The notes: generated from the letters alone by a model not told the origin. Shown: positions 8,158-18,360, numbered from the stretch's first letter. The stretch is DNA of 64,000 nt from Paenilisteria portnoyi (GCF_014322795.1 NZ_JAASTT010000001.1:124001-188000); one strand, 5' to 3'. Numbers and translations are program-made.

Positions 8158-9685
8158 GTGTTTTCTCCCCCGTTTCCGCTTTTGCAGATCCAGCCATTAG
8201 AAGGCCGAGTTCTTGCTCGGTCGTTTCTTCCGGTTTCACGATAGCCACGATTTTTCCTTCATAAATGACAGCAATACGATCACTCACATTCATGATTTCG
8301 TCGAGTTCAAAGGACATCAACAAAATCGCCTTTCCTTCGTCCCGTTGCTCGATAAGGCGTCTATGAATAAATTCGATGGCCCCTACATCAAGTCCACGTG
8401 TTGGTTGTGCCGCAATGAGAAAATCAGGATTTCGGCTAATTTCACGGGCAATAATCGCTTTTTGTTGATTCCCACCGGAAAGTGCTTTAGCCGCCACGTA
8501 TTCGCTACTTGTACGAACGTCGTATTCCTCAATAAGCTTGCGAGCAAAGTCATACATTTCTTTATGATTCAAGAAACCTTTGTTAGAGATTGGTTTTTGA
8601 TAATAGGTTTGTAAGGCAATGTTTTCGCCAAGAGACATTTCTAGAACAAGACCATGTTTATGACGATCTTCCGGAATATGACCAAGGCCTGATTCCGTGA
8701 TACGACGCGGTTTCTTATTTTCGATATGCTCGCCTTTTAGTAAAATTGAGCCATTTGTTGTTTTTGTTAATCCGGAAATAGCTTGGATAAGTTCACTTTG
8801 ACCATTCCCATCGACCCCAGCAATACCAACGATTTCACCAGCACGCACGGTAAGATTTAGGCCGCGAACGCTTTCGACGCCACGACTTTCTTTTACGACA
8901 AGGTCTTTTACTTCAAGCACATCTTGACCAGGATTAGCAGGCGTTTTTTCGGTTGTAAAGACAACTTCACGACCAACCATGAGATTTGCCAATGCTTGCG
9001 GACTTGTTTCAGGAACATTGACTGTTCCCATTCCTTTACCACGACGAATAACGGTGACACGATCGCAAACGTCCATAATCTCTTTTAATTTATGTGTGAT
9101 GAGAATGATCGATTTCCCCTCTTTAATAAGTGTGCGCATAATCGAGATAAGTTCTTTAATCTCTTGCGGTGTCAGAACAGCAGTCGGTTCATCAAAAATA
9201 AGAATATCTGCGCCACGATATAATGTCTTTAAAATTTCGACACGTTGTTGCATACCAATCGAGATATCACTTATTTTAGCATTTGGATCTACTTTCAAGC
9301 CGTAGCGATCTGAGATGGCACGGATTTCTTCAATGGCCTTCTTCTTTTCGATCACGCCAAACTTGCTTGGTTCTTTCCCTAAAATAATATTTTCGGCTAC
9401 AGTAAATTTATCGACAAGCATAAAATGTTGATGCACCATGCCGATTCCGAGGTCATTGGCTTTGTTGGGGCTATGGATCGCCTCCACGCTTCCGTTGACA
9501 CGAATTTCGCCACCATCTGGTTCATAAAGTCCAAACAAAACATTCATCAGTGTTGATTTCCCAGCACCATTCTCACCTAGCAGCGCGTGAATTTCGCCAC
9601 GCTTTAGCTGTAAGGTAATGTTATCGTTTGCTACAAACCCAGAAAACTCCTTTCTGATCCCTAACATTTCAATAACATAATCCAC
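8150..9685 (-). CDS. nupO: Nucleoside ABC transporter ATPase with two nucleotide-binding domains (NupO-like)
   Basis: Energy-coupling subunit of the importer, with two fused ABC domains. The first has Walker A GENGAGKST, signature ISIGMQQRVEILK and Walker B ILIFDEPT. The second has a degenerate Walker A, GVDGNGQSE, but a good signature LSGGNQQKAIIARE, the pattern of the sugar/nucleoside (CUT2-like) class. I chose the GTG at 9685 (VDYVIEMLGIRKEF, 511 aa) because AAAGGGAGTGA lies 7 bases before it. An upstream GTG at 9727 has no ribosome site. Two operator-like sequences lie upstream. Confidence 0.92.
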   Translation of the reverse strand: MDYVIEMLGIRKEFSGFVANDNITLQLKRGEIHALLGENGAGKSTLMNVLFGLYEPDGGEIRVNGSVEAIHSPNKANDLGIGMVHQHFMLVDKFTVAENIILGKEPSKFGVIEKKKAIEEIRAISDRYGLKVDPNAKISDISIGMQQRVEILKTLYRGADILIFDEPTAVLTPQEIKELISIMRTLIKEGKSIILITHKLKEIMDVCDRVTVIRRGKGMGTVNVPETSPQALANLMVGREVVFTTEKTPANPGQDVLEVKDLVVKESRGVESVRGLNLTVRAGEIVGIAGVDGNGQSELIQAISGLTKTTNGSILLKGEHIENKKPRRITESGLGHIPEDRHKHGLVLEMSLGENIALQTYYQKPISNKGFLNHKEMYDFARKLIEEYDVRTSSEYVAAKALSGGNQQKAIIAREISRNPDFLIAAQPTRGLDVGAIEFIHRRLIEQRDEGKAILLMSFELDEIMNVSDRIAVIYEGKIVAIVKPEETTEQELGLLMAGSAKAETGEKTHV

Positions 9686-9752
9686 TGTCTCACTCCCTTT
9701 ATAATAGCTGATATCCACTTTTTTCACGTGAATGGATTGATTTCTTTTTTGA

Positions 9753-9768
9753 TGTAAACCGTTTTACA
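9753..9768. promoter_or_regulatory. LacI-family-type operator candidate upstream of nupO
   Basis: TGTAAACCGTTTTACA is a 16-base near-perfect palindrome (7 of 8 positions paired) with a central CG, the style of LacI/GalR-family operators. It lies 68 bases before the nupO start. It does not match the 14-base CcpA cre spacing exactly. No regulator gene is next to it. Confidence 0.35.
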
Positions 9769-9974
9769 AGATCTGCATGTATGTAAAAAAGTTCTCTCTT
9801 AATTCGTGAATAAAGCGAAGTATGTAGTCTTCCAAAAAAGTCATCACCTTATTCTATTTCTAAATGCGCCACATTGCAATTCCTTTTTCGTAAAAAAGCA
9901 TAAAAATAGACGATATTTTATAAAAATATGCTTTTTGACCTAAGATTAGAGAATATAATCCAACGTTTTATAGG

Positions 9975-9988
9975 TTTAAACGCTTACA
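9975..9988 (-). promoter_or_regulatory. cre-like site between tcsA and nupO
   Basis: The minus strand reads TGTAAGCGTTTAAA, matching the CcpA consensus TGWAANCGNTNWCA at all but the C near the end. It sits in the 340-base gap between tcsA and nupO, which otherwise holds only the tcsA terminator and AT-rich sequence. Catabolite control of the transporter is plausible but unproven. Confidence 0.4.
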
Positions 9989-10026
9989 ATACGAACGAAA
10001 AATAAAAATCATTTAACATTATTAAT

Positions 10027-10053
10027 AAAAAGCCGGCGTAACACCGGCTTTTT
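10027..10053 (-). terminator. Terminator after tcsA
   Basis: AAAAAGCCGG / CCGGCTTTTT, a perfect 10-base stem with a 7-base loop, just beyond the tcsA stop codon. It would let much of the abundant lipoprotein message stop before the permease genes. Confidence 0.92.
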
Positions 10054-10070
10054 AACTTAATAGGCAATTA

Positions 10071-11138
10071 TCAAGGTTTTTGTGGAACTTTAATATCGCC
10101 ATCAATGATTTTTTGTTTATATTCGTCGACTTTAGCTAGAACTTCTTTTGATAGGTTATCTTGGCTTTCAGAAAGACCTACAGCATTTTTATCAAGACCG
10201 TATTCGATCTTATCGCCACCTGGGAAGTCCCCTGCTTTTGTACGAGTTGCTAAATCATCAACCGCGATATCAACACGTTTGATTTCAGATGTTAGTGTTA
10301 CATTATATTCTTTGCCGTCGTTTGCTGTGACAGCACCTTCGTCCCATTGGTCACGGTCAACACCGATTACCCATACGGCACGTGCTGGATCTTTTTTCTT
10401 CAAGTTTTTAGCTTCAGCGAACACACCGTTACCAGTTGCACCAGCTGCGTGGAAAATAATATCTACGCCACCGTTATACATACCAGCTGCGATTTGTTGT
10501 CCTTTATCTGCTTTTGCAAAATCATTTGCGTATTGTACTTTTACTTCTGCTTTCGGGTTTACAGCCTTTACGCCTTCTGTGAATCCAGCTTCAAAGCGAT
10601 CGATAACCGCGCCTTTTACACCACCGACAAATCCAACTTTGTTTGTCTTAGTCGTTAAACCAGCAACAACACCAACAAGGAATGAACCGTCTTGATCTGC
10701 GAATCCGATACTTACAACATTATCGCGATCTGTAATCGTGTCATCAACAAGCGCAAATTTGTCTTTTGGTTGTTGTTTAGAGACATCTTCAATAGCGTCT
10801 TTTAGTTTGTAGCCAATACCATAGATAAGACTGAAATCATTACGAACGGCTGTGTTTAGGTTTGTTTTGAAATCGGCTTCTGATGCAGATTGCAAGTAGT
10901 TATAGCCATTTGTTCCTTTTTCAAGGCCATTAGCTTTCCCAAACTTTTGTAAACCTTCCCACGCTGATTGGTTAAATGAACGGTCATCTACCCCACCAGT
11001 ATCTGTTACCATTGCTACAGTAAAATTATCCTTGTCGCCACTACTCTTCTTGCTGTCATCTGATGATCCACATGCACCAAGCACAACGCCTGTTGCCATA
11101 ATCATGGATAGTGCTAAAGCAAATGTACGTTTTTTCAC
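10071..11138 (-). CDS. tcsA: BmpA/TcsA-family nucleoside-binding lipoprotein
   Basis: Solute-binding lipoprotein of the Bmp family, known in Listeria as the CD4+ T-cell-stimulating antigen TcsA and in Bacillus as NupN. The signal peptide ends in the lipobox LGAC (Cys23 becomes lipidated), followed by a Ser/Asp/Lys-rich linker. The ligand domain includes VTDTGGVDDRSFNQSAWEG, the classic Bmp motif, and IIFHAAGATGNGVF. I chose the GTG at 11138 (VKKRTFALALS, 355 aa) because GGGAGGGG precedes it by 7 bases. It lies upstream of nupOPQ behind its own terminator. Confidence 0.94.
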   Translation of the reverse strand: MKKRTFALALSMIMATGVVLGACGSSDDSKKSSGDKDNFTVAMVTDTGGVDDRSFNQSAWEGLQKFGKANGLEKGTNGYNYLQSASEADFKTNLNTAVRNDFSLIYGIGYKLKDAIEDVSKQQPKDKFALVDDTITDRDNVVSIGFADQDGSFLVGVVAGLTTKTNKVGFVGGVKGAVIDRFEAGFTEGVKAVNPKAEVKVQYANDFAKADKGQQIAAGMYNGGVDIIFHAAGATGNGVFAEAKNLKKKDPARAVWVIGVDRDQWDEGAVTANDGKEYNVTLTSEIKRVDIAVDDLATRTKAGDFPGGDKIEYGLDKNAVGLSESQDNLSKEVLAKVDEYKQKIIDGDIKVPQKP

Positions 11139-11455
11139 CTTAAAACCCCTCCCGAGAGATAAAATTGTAGTTATTAGCATCCCAAGTACGAACGATTAGA
11201 AAATATGTATGATTTAAGTTCCCCTTTTGCTGAATCTAACGACATTCCTTGAAAACGGATACTCTAACTCTTTTTAATATACCATGGAATATCAAATAAA
11301 TAAATATCGAAGCTCAAAGTAAGTATTCCAAATATATTCTGAATAGTATTTCTTTTCGTAGTGTAAAAGGCTTGCAAGTGTCGCCAAAGATTTGCATAAT
11401 AGGTATATGCTTGGAATAGAAAGCATAATTCTAAAATAGAGACGAGATGATTAGC

Positions 11456-12289
11456 GTGAAAGTTGGATTTATTGGTTACGGTAGTATGGCGGATTTGTTG
11501 ACGCGCCAGTTTTTAGCACACGCAGATATTGCGCCTAAAGATTTGATTATTTATACACGTTCCGAAAATGCGAAATTACAAGAAATTCATGAGTTATTCC
11601 CTGAGATTACGATTTCCAAGACGAGTCTGGAAGTTTTCGAACAAGCAGAGCATACATTTGTTTGTGTGCTGCCACTTGGTGTATTGCCTGTTTTGCTGGA
11701 GAATAAAGAGGCTCTTTCTAGTGACAAACATGTGATTTCGATTGCAGCTGGGGTTTCTGTAGAGGATTTAAAACAAGTGACGACGAATGCGCAATATAGT
11801 AAAGTGATTCCTTCTCTGACAACATCAGTAGGGATTGGAACTAGTTTAGTGAATCATGATATGGCTGTATCTGCTACAAATCAAGCGTGGCTGAATCATG
11901 CATTAGGAACTTTTAGTACAGTGCAAGAAGTTGCGGAAGAAAATATTGATCTGGCCAGTGATTTGACGAGTTCCTCTCCAGGGTTTATCGCCGCTATTTT
12001 TGAGCAGTTTGTACAAGCTGCCGTTCGCAAGTCGAGTCTGACGGAACCAGAAGTTTTCCAAATGATAAGTAACTCCTTAGCGGGGACTTCTAGATTATTG
12101 GCAGAGCAGGGCTATACATTCGATTCACTGATTAAACGCGTGGCGACAAAGGGTGGTATCACAGCGGAGGGTGTTGAGCTTAGTCAAGATAAGTTACCTG
12201 CATTTTTCGATGAATTACTGCAACGAACAGAAGCGAAATACGACGATCACCATGCTGAAATAAAAGAACAGTTGAAAGCATTATTTTAA
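11456..12289 (+). CDS. comER: ComER / pyrroline-5-carboxylate reductase-like protein
   Basis: NAD(P)-binding protein of the ProC superfamily. It begins VKVGFIGYGSMADLL, a Rossmann motif GxGxM, and has the family segment STSP-like in LTSSSPGFIAAIFEQF. It has 277 aa, close to ComER of Bacillus, rather than a complete housekeeping ProC. The GTG at 11456 is preferred because GAGATGAT, complementary to the 16S tail, sits just before it. An ATG at 11447 is in frame. It is transcribed opposite to its neighbours and ends at a bidirectional terminator shared with ftsK. Biochemical role is not established. Confidence 0.82.
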   Translation: MKVGFIGYGSMADLLTRQFLAHADIAPKDLIIYTRSENAKLQEIHELFPEITISKTSLEVFEQAEHTFVCVLPLGVLPVLLENKEALSSDKHVISIAAGVSVEDLKQVTTNAQYSKVIPSLTTSVGIGTSLVNHDMAVSATNQAWLNHALGTFSTVQEVAEENIDLASDLTSSSPGFIAAIFEQFVQAAVRKSSLTEPEVFQMISNSLAGTSRLLAEQGYTFDSLIKRVATKGGITAEGVELSQDKLPAFFDELLQRTEAKYDDHHAEIKEQLKALF

Positions 12290-12290
12290 T

Positions 12291-12328
12291 AAAAAGGCGC
12301 AGGATGAAGAATTGTCCTGCGCCTTTTT
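12291..12328. terminator. Bidirectional terminator between comER and ftsK
   Basis: A perfect 14-base stem, AAAAAGGCGCAGGA / TCCTGCGCCTTTTT, with a 10-base loop. T runs on both strands serve the two converging genes. Confidence 0.95.
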
Positions 12329-12340
12329 ATTCATGAAAAA

Positions 12341-14638
12341 TTATTCTTCGTATTCCGGGATGTCACCAATATTCACACGGCGTGGCTTACTGCCTTCATG
12401 TGGTCCGACAACGCCGCGCTGTTCCATTTCATCTATGATTCGTGCTGCGCGATTGTAACCAATTCTGAATTTGCGTTGTAGCATGGAGACAGACGCTGTT
12501 TGCATTTCACGGACAAGTTCCACTGCTTCGTTATAAAGCTCATCTTCTGCTTCTACGGCAACATCAGGCACCTCGTCAGGAATCATATCTTCGTTATATT
12601 GCGCTTTTTGCTGGGCAACGACGAAGGATACGATGTCCTCTACTTCTTGATCGGAAAGGAACGCCCCCTGAATACGTACAGGTTTGCTAGCACCAACTGG
12701 AAGAAATAGCATATCTCCGCGTCCAAGCAGTTTTTCAGCGCCTCCCATATCTAAAATCGTACGAGAGTCAATCGAACTCGACACAGCAAATGCAATTCGT
12801 GATGGAATGTTTGCTTTGATGACGCCAGTAATGACGTCAACAGACGGACGCTGCGTCGCGATGATTAAATGAATCCCTGCTGCACGTGCCATTTGTGCCA
12901 ATCGTGTAATCGCATCTTCCACATCATTGGAAGCGACCATCATTAAGTCGGCTAACTCATCGACAATCACGACAATAAACGGTAATTCCGCTTGCTTTGC
13001 TTCATTTTGCTCATTATGTTGACGGACATGCGCATTATATCCAGCCATATTTCGTGTTCCTGTATGCGAAAATAAATCGTAACGCCGCTCCATCTCTGAA
13101 ACTACTTTTTGAAGGGCTTGCGCGGCTTTTTTAGGATTGGTGACAACAGGTGCCAGTAAATGAGGAATCCCATTATACACGTTTAATTCGACCATTTTTG
13201 GATCAATCATCATCATTTTCACTTCATGTGGCTTGGCACGAAGCAATATACTGGTAATGATACCATTGATACATACGGATTTCCCGCTTCCTGTAGCTCC
13301 TGCAACCAATAAATGCGGCATTTTGTCGAGGTTGGCAACAATAGCGTCTCCTGAAATATCGCGTCCTAAGGCAATCTGTAATTTCTCATCAGGGCGATCA
13401 CTCGGATTGTTTTCCAGAACTTCACGCAGCGCAACCATGGCTACTGTTTGATTCGCAACTTCGATACCGATGGCTGATTTGCCTGGTATCGGTGCTTCGA
13501 TTCGGATGTCTTTTGCAGCGAGTGCTAAGGCAATATCGTCGCTCAGTCCTACAATCTTACTTACTTTCACACCGACAGAGGGCTGTACTTCATATTTTGT
13601 GACCGCTGGGCCTAAATGAACCTGTGTTATTTTGGCTTTGACACCGAAACTCTCGAAGGTCGACTCTAGCTTTTGTGCGTTCGCTTTAATTTGGTCGTAT
13701 TCTTCGCTCTGATCGGTTGGTTCTGCAGGTGTTAGTAAATCAATGGGTGGTAGTTGATAAATTTCGTTTTCAAATGATTCTTGCTGAAAAGTAATTGGTG
13801 CCACTTCTTCGCTGGAGTCTGATTTTTGTTCTGTCGCTTTTTTCTCCGCTTCTTGTTTTTTCTGGAAATTGGAGATGATCGGTGGTAATTTTGGTTCCAC
13901 TTTTTCAGTCTCGACTTCAAGAACTGGCTCAGCTTCTATCAATGGTTTTTGCTTAGGTTTAGGCTTTGTCGCCTTTTTAGGTTTTGGTTTACGATTTTTG
14001 CGATCCTCGAAAAACTGGTTTAGTTTATCGAATATACCATGAAGGAAAGTTGCTATTTTGGTAAATGCCGTTTTTAGTGGGATGCCTGTTACTAAAGATA
14101 AGCCGTACAATACTAAAATCGTGGCGATACTGTTCGTGCCGATTCGATCCACTAAAAAATATGTAATCGCTACAATCCCAGATCCAATAATCCCGCCACC
14201 GACTTGATCAATCTGACTCGGATGCCATAGGTTCTGACTTAAAAGTTTCCACATAGAACCAAATACCGTAGCCCCGTCTGCGAGCACATGCGTCACATAC
14301 CACATCTCGACAAACGTTAGCAAGCCAATGAAAATGAGATAACACCCGTTCAATCGTTTTGTGAACAGGTTTGGAACTTTCCCTTTAAAAACAAAATAGA
14401 TGCCTAGAATAGCTAATCCCATGAGAAGGACGATAGCTAGTTCGCCTGCAATAAATTCACCGAGTGCATAAACTAATCGGCCAATAAAGCCAAGTTGAAA
14501 TAAGCCTATCAAGCTTAACCCTGCTACAATAACACCACTTATCTCAAAAGAGTAAGATTTTGCTGTTTGCTTCTTTTTTCGCGTCGCTTTTTTTGAGCGA
14601 GACGATTTTTTCTTTGTTTGATTTGCCAAATTCCCCAC
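12341..14638 (-). CDS. ftsK: DNA translocase FtsK/SpoIIIE
   Basis: Septum-anchored DNA pump that clears chromosome ends during division. The 765 aa show a Lys/Arg-rich N-terminus, four transmembrane helices in about residues 30-190, a charged linker rich in Lys/Pro/Glu (about 210-290), a RecA-like motor with Walker [10 protein letters not shown] and Walker [15 protein letters not shown], and a C-terminal winged-helix gamma domain ([19 protein letters not shown]) that reads orienting DNA motifs. The start is taken as the GTG at 14638. A TTG three codons later is also possible with GGGTGGGG in front. Confidence 0.95.
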   Translation of the reverse strand: MGNLANQTKKKSSRSKKATRKKKQTAKSYSFEISGVIVAGLSLIGLFQLGFIGRLVYALGEFIAGELAIVLLMGLAILGIYFVFKGKVPNLFTKRLNGCYLIFIGLLTFVEMWYVTHVLADGATVFGSMWKLLSQNLWHPSQIDQVGGGIIGSGIVAITYFLVDRIGTNSIATILVLYGLSLVTGIPLKTAFTKIATFLHGIFDKLNQFFEDRKNRKPKPKKATKPKPKQKPLIEAEPVLEVETEKVEPKLPPIISNFQKKQEAEKKATEQKSDSSEEVAPITFQQESFENEIYQLPPIDLLTPAEPTDQSEEYDQIKANAQKLESTFESFGVKAKITQVHLGPAVTKYEVQPSVGVKVSKIVGLSDDIALALAAKDIRIEAPIPGKSAIGIEVANQTVAMVALREVLENNPSDRPDEKLQIALGRDISGDAIVANLDKMPHLLVAGATGSGKSVCINGIITSILLRAKPHEVKMMMIDPKMVELNVYNGIPHLLAPVVTNPKKAAQALQKVVSEMERRYDLFSHTGTRNMAGYNAHVRQHNEQNEAKQAELPFIVVIVDELADLMMVASNDVEDAITRLAQMARAAGIHLIIATQRPSVDVITGVIKANIPSRIAFAVSSSIDSRTILDMGGAEKLLGRGDMLFLPVGASKPVRIQGAFLSDQEVEDIVSFVVAQQKAQYNEDMIPDEVPDVAVEAEDELYNEAVELVREMQTASVSMLQRKFRIGYNRAARIIDEMEQRGVVGPHEGSKPRRVNIGDIPEYEE

Positions 14639-14742
14639 CCTATCCTCTTTTTCGCTTTTCGTATTCTAGCATTATAGCACAGAACATGAAGATAATCCTC
14701 CAACTTTAGTACGAAATACGAAAATACGTTCTTGTTTTTTCG

Positions 14743-14773
14743 TGAAAAAGATGCTCCCAATAGAGAACATCTT
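14743..14773 (-). terminator. Probable terminator after yitT
   Basis: Minus strand: AAGATG...CATCTT stem extended by a CTC/GAG pairing with a two-base bulge, followed by TTTTTC. It lies directly after the yitT stop and before ftsK. Confidence 0.6.
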
Positions 14774-14779
14774 CATAGT

Positions 14780-15697
14780 CTATAAGTGCGGTGTTTTCTT
14801 ATTCATCATTTTGCCACCGCGAACTTCCGACATATTGTTTCCAACCGCAAGAAAAGCGCCGGGATCAATGTCATCCAGAATGGAAATCAACTTAGGTTCT
14901 TCAAAGCGAGAGATAATAACGAAAACTACTTTTTTTATGTCACCAGAATATCCACCTGTAGCATCGATGTAGGTCACACCTTTGCCGAGTTGGTCGATGA
15001 TTTCTGCGCCAATTTTTTCGTAATGATGGCTGATAATAAAAGCACTTTTCGATTCGTCTAAACCGCTAATGACAATATCGATCACTTTATAGGCTAAAAA
15101 ATACGTAATCAGGGAATACATGGCACGATCCCAATTGAAAACAAGCCCTGCTACTAAGAAAATCACAATATTGATTGCCATAATAATTTGCCCGGTCGAA
15201 AATGGTGTTTTTCCGTTAATGATAATGGAGACAATCTCTGTGCCATCAAGCGCACCGCCACTTCGGATAACAATACCTACACCTAAGCCGAGTGTGACGC
15301 CGCCAAATACCGTTGCGAGCAGTAAATCATCAGTGACAGGTTCTAAATCATGTAGTACGAGTGTTACTGCTGACATGACTGCGATTCCATATAGTGTGAA
15401 AAGTGCGAAACTCTTGCCTATTTTACGATATCCAATAATGAAGAACGGGATATTTAACACAAAAGTCAAAACACCAAGTGGCGCTGGCGTTAGTTGTGAA
15501 ATGATGATGGAAATCCCTACTATTCCACCGTCGAGGATGCGGTTATTTACTAGAAATAGCTCTAGACCAACCCCCATTAAAATAGCGCCGAGTGTAATGA
15601 ATAATATTTTGTAGATGAACCACTTTGTTTTATTACGCTTTTTAACGAATACATCTTGTACAATTGTTTCTTCCAGCGGTGTTTCTCCTGATTGCAA
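14780..15697 (-). CDS. yitT: YitT family membrane protein
   Basis: Membrane protein of the YitT family (DUF161 plus C-terminal DUF2179), function unknown. It has five to six hydrophobic helices in about residues 30-215 and a soluble C-terminal domain with KSAFIISHHYEKIG and YIDATGGYSG, typical of DUF2179. I chose the TTG at 15697 (LQSGETPLEE, 305 aa) because GGGAGTGG is 6 bases upstream. The longer reading from 15757 would begin inside a promoter (TATAAT at 15744-15749), so it is unlikely. It ends at a small terminator before ftsK. Confidence 0.85.
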   Translation of the reverse strand: MQSGETPLEETIVQDVFVKKRNKTKWFIYKILFITLGAILMGVGLELFLVNNRILDGGIVGISIIISQLTPAPLGVLTFVLNIPFFIIGYRKIGKSFALFTLYGIAVMSAVTLVLHDLEPVTDDLLLATVFGGVTLGLGVGIVIRSGGALDGTEIVSIIINGKTPFSTGQIIMAINIVIFLVAGLVFNWDRAMYSLITYFLAYKVIDIVISGLDESKSAFIISHHYEKIGAEIIDQLGKGVTYIDATGGYSGDIKKVVFVIISRFEEPKLISILDDIDPGAFLAVGNNMSEVRGGKMMNKKTPHL

Positions 15698-15743
15698 TAC
15701 GAACCACTCCCATATTCTCAAGTTCTCTTTTTTACTACCATAA

Positions 15744-15772
15744 ATTATATCATACAATGAGGGTAGGTTAAA
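15744..15772 (-). promoter_or_regulatory. Candidate sigma-A promoter of yitT
   Basis: On the minus strand a perfect TATAAT (15744-15749) lies 17 bases after TTTAAC (15767-15772), a weak -35. It is about 50 bases before the chosen yitT start. Confidence 0.5.
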
Positions 15773-15914
15773 TAATTATTTCATATATTGAACTATTTTC
15801 ATTTCGAATTGTCCTGTTAACCCTTGCATAATTAGCCATAAATATAGTATCATAGACAATGCGCAAACTAGGAAATTCACTTTTCCAATAAAATTAATTA
15901 AGGGTGGTTAGAAC

Positions 15915-16856
15915 ATGAGCAGCTATCAAGTGTTGTTATATTACAAATACACAACGATTGATAATCCTGAACAATTCGCAGCCGAACATCTCGCTATGTG
16001 CAAGGAAATCGGTCTTAAGGGGCGGATTTTAGTGGCAGAGGAAGGCATTAATGGCACTGTTTCAGGAACTATTGAGGAAACGGAGAAATATATTGAAGCA
16101 ATGCATGCAGACGCACGTTTTGCGGACATGGTATTCAAAATTGACGCGGCAGACAAGCACGCATTCCAAAAAATGCACGTACGTCCACGCCCAGAAATTG
16201 TTTCCCTTTCACTTGAGAATGACGTCAATCCTTTAGAAATTACAGGGAATTATATGGAGCCGGAAGAGTTCCGTGAAGCCCTAAAAGATGAAAATACCGT
16301 GGTTTTAGATGCTCGAAACGATTATGAATTTGATCTAGGTCATTTCCGTGGTGCGATTCGTCCAGATATTGAGACATTCCGCGACTTACCAGAATGGGTG
16401 GAAGAAAACCGTGAGATGTTTGAAGATAAGAAAGTAGTAACATATTGTACGGGTGGTATCCGTTGCGAGAAATTCTCTGGTTGGTTGAAAACAGCTGGTT
16501 TCGAGGATGTTTCACAACTACATGGTGGTATCGCGACATACGGTAAAGACGAGACTATCAAAGGCGATCTTTGGGATGGGATGATGTATGTGTTTGATGA
16601 GCGCATCGCTGTTCCGATTAACCGTGTGGATCATACGATTGTTGGTAAGGATTACTTCGATGGCACACCTTGCGAACGTTATATCAACTGTGCGAATCCA
16701 TATTGTAATAAACAAATCCTTGCGTCTGTCGAGAACGAGGAAAAATATTTACGCAGCTGTTCCCATGAATGTCGGACACACCCTGCAAACCTATATGTAA
16801 AAAAACATGCGCTTAGCCCAGAAGATTTGGAAGCCCGTTTAGCTAGTGTCAAATAA
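15915..16856 (+). CDS. trhO: tRNA uridine-34 hydroxylase TrhO (rhodanese-like)
   Basis: Catalyses oxygen-dependent 5-hydroxylation of U34 in certain tRNAs, the role known for TrhO/YceA proteins. The 313 aa have an N-terminal acylphosphatase-like region, a rhodanese domain (about 115-215) with active-site Cys178 in [11 protein letters not shown], and a C-terminal cysteine cluster ([15 protein letters not shown] and CSHEC) probably binding metal. AGGGTGG precedes the ATG. It is a single-gene unit ending in a strong hairpin shared with fni. Confidence 0.93.
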   Translation: MSSYQVLLYYKYTTIDNPEQFAAEHLAMCKEIGLKGRILVAEEGINGTVSGTIEETEKYIEAMHADARFADMVFKIDAADKHAFQKMHVRPRPEIVSLSLENDVNPLEITGNYMEPEEFREALKDENTVVLDARNDYEFDLGHFRGAIRPDIETFRDLPEWVEENREMFEDKKVVTYCTGGIRCEKFSGWLKTAGFEDVSQLHGGIATYGKDETIKGDLWDGMMYVFDERIAVPINRVDHTIVGKDYFDGTPCERYINCANPYCNKQILASVENEEKYLRSCSHECRTHPANLYVKKHALSPEDLEARLASVK

Positions 16857-16858
16857 TT

Positions 16859-16905
16859 AAAAAGAGGAGTTGTTTACCACGGTTTTGGTAACGACTCCTC
16901 TTCTT
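16859..16905. terminator. Bidirectional terminator between trhO and fni
   Basis: AAGAGGAGT...ACTCCTCTT stem continuing through TTACC/GGTAA with two mismatches, A/T runs at both ends. It serves two converging genes. Confidence 0.85.
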
Positions 16906-17960
16906 TATGTCCGGTTGGCGAGATGTTCAATATTAACATGTCTTAGTTCCGCAAATTGATGTAATTCCCCTTGAATGAGTAGCGATTTTTGTGTTAATTC
17001 TGGTACTGATTTAGCGCCAAGTAATGTCATGACGCTTTTCAGCTCATTTTTCCAACCAAGCAACATCTGGATGGTCTGCTCCACATCTGTTTTTTTTAAT
17101 TGATGCAACACAGCGCCAGCAACACCGACAGATTTAGCTCCGAGGGCAAGACATTTCACAATATCAAGTGGTGTTTTAATGCCGCCAGATGCCAGAATTT
17201 CGGCAGAACTATTTTGGCAATCGAGCAAGGATTCAACGGTTGTAAAACCCCAATCTTCCAAGAATTGATAGGCTCCGTCGCGCCTGCGATCTGTTTCGAT
17301 TTTTGCAAAATTAGTACCACCTTTACCGCCGAGATCAATGGTTTTTACCCCGGTATCTTGCAGTTGTTCCATCACTTCCCGACTCATTCCGAAGCCGACT
17401 TCTTTCACGATGACTGGGAATTCCTGAATGGCGACGATTTTTTCAATAGCTTGTTGCCAGTTAGAAAAATCGCGATCCCCCTCCTTCATCACCAATTCTT
17501 GCGCGACATTAATATGTAGTTGTAAAGCATTCGCACCGAGCATGTCAACGGCTCGACGGGCATTATCCACGGAACTATCCGCACTCAAATTCGCAAAAAT
17601 AGGACCATCTGGATTCTCTGTTCGAACGATGCTATATGTACTGATGAGATTAGCGTCATGCAGCGCCGCTGATTGCGAGCCGACTGCCATTGCCAAACCA
17701 GTTTCACGCGCAATAATTGCCAATTGCTGATTCAATTGTTTTGTTCTAGCGCTGCCACCGGTCATCGCATTAATGTAAAACGGTACATCAAACGGCTGTT
17801 CCGCAAAATGAGTCTGTAGCGACACGTCTTCTTTATGAAAATCAGGTAGGCTTTGCGGTGCGAATCGAATATCCTGAAATGCCGTCGAATTAGCATCATA
17901 CTGCCCATAAGCAAGCGTGATATGCTCATCTTTACGGCGTGATCGTTGTTGTTCCTCCAT
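16905..17960 (-). CDS. fni: Type 2 isopentenyl-diphosphate delta-isomerase
   Basis: FMN-dependent isomerase that converts IPP to DMAPP, a starting unit for isoprenoids. It has 351 aa with the family marks RRKDEH near the N-terminus, NAMTGG, GSQSAAL, ANLSAD, VIVKEVGFG and DLGGKGGTNF. It starts after GGGAGGGGGAT. Listeria also has dxs in this window (methylerythritol route), so this isomerase acts at the join of isoprenoid pathways. The assignment is firm from motifs. Confidence 0.94.
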   Translation of the reverse strand: MEEQQRSRRKDEHITLAYGQYDANSTAFQDIRFAPQSLPDFHKEDVSLQTHFAEQPFDVPFYINAMTGGSARTKQLNQQLAIIARETGLAMAVGSQSAALHDANLISTYSIVRTENPDGPIFANLSADSSVDNARRAVDMLGANALQLHINVAQELVMKEGDRDFSNWQQAIEKIVAIQEFPVIVKEVGFGMSREVMEQLQDTGVKTIDLGGKGGTNFAKIETDRRRDGAYQFLEDWGFTTVESLLDCQNSSAEILASGGIKTPLDIVKCLALGAKSVGVAGAVLHQLKKTDVEQTIQMLLGWKNELKSVMTLLGAKSVPELTQKSLLIQGELHQFAELRHVNIEHLANRT

Positions 17961-17980
17961 TTTTTTATCCCCCTCCCATC

Positions 17981-18005
17981 AAAAAAACACCTAAAAATCA
18001 GGCGT
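17981..18005 (-). terminator. Small terminator after the DUF1033 gene
   Basis: Minus strand ACGCCT / AGGTGT, a six-base stem with one G-U pair, a seven-base loop and then seven T. Confidence 0.6.
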
Positions 18006-18360
18006 CCTTTGACAAATTTAGTTTTTCTTCAAAAGAAAAATAGGTTGCCAGTTCGTCCGATGTTGGCTCATATACACGTTCATCAGCAAACAAAATCAAT
18101 CCGTGGAATGTTTGAATATCATCGTCGCATTCCTCGCAATATTGTGTTTCATCCTCCGACCAAGTTGCTAGTAGAACATTTTTTTTGACCGCTTTATTCG
18201 GATAAGTTGCCATTAGCTCTTCAGCCAGTGCCTGATATTGAAGTATCGCCTCATTTTTCTCTGTATACACAAACGATGATTCGATATCCTTTCGCCAGTC
18301 TTCAAAAAACCACCAAGGTTCGTATTCTCCTTTTGTCACAATGACTTGAAATGTCGCCAT
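17998..18360 (-). CDS. DUF1033 family protein
   Basis: Small soluble protein of 120 aa, function unknown. It begins MATFQVIVTKGEYEPWWFFE, with the Trp-rich EPWWFFEDW typical of DUF1033, and has a CEECDDD segment with paired cysteines. The ATG at 18360 has GGTG in the leader. A ten-codon upstream extension lacks support. It lies between fni and acyP, as in other Listeria. Confidence 0.8.
   Translation of the reverse strand: MATFQVIVTKGEYEPWWFFEDWRKDIESSFVYTEKNEAILQYQALAEELMATYPNKAVKKNVLLATWSEDETQYCEECDDDIQTFHGLILFADERVYEPTSDELATYFSFEEKLNLSKDA

Noticed and set aside
10105-10695. 196-codon ORF antisense to tcsA
   Set aside because: Complete overlap with a certain lipoprotein gene and no ribosome site.
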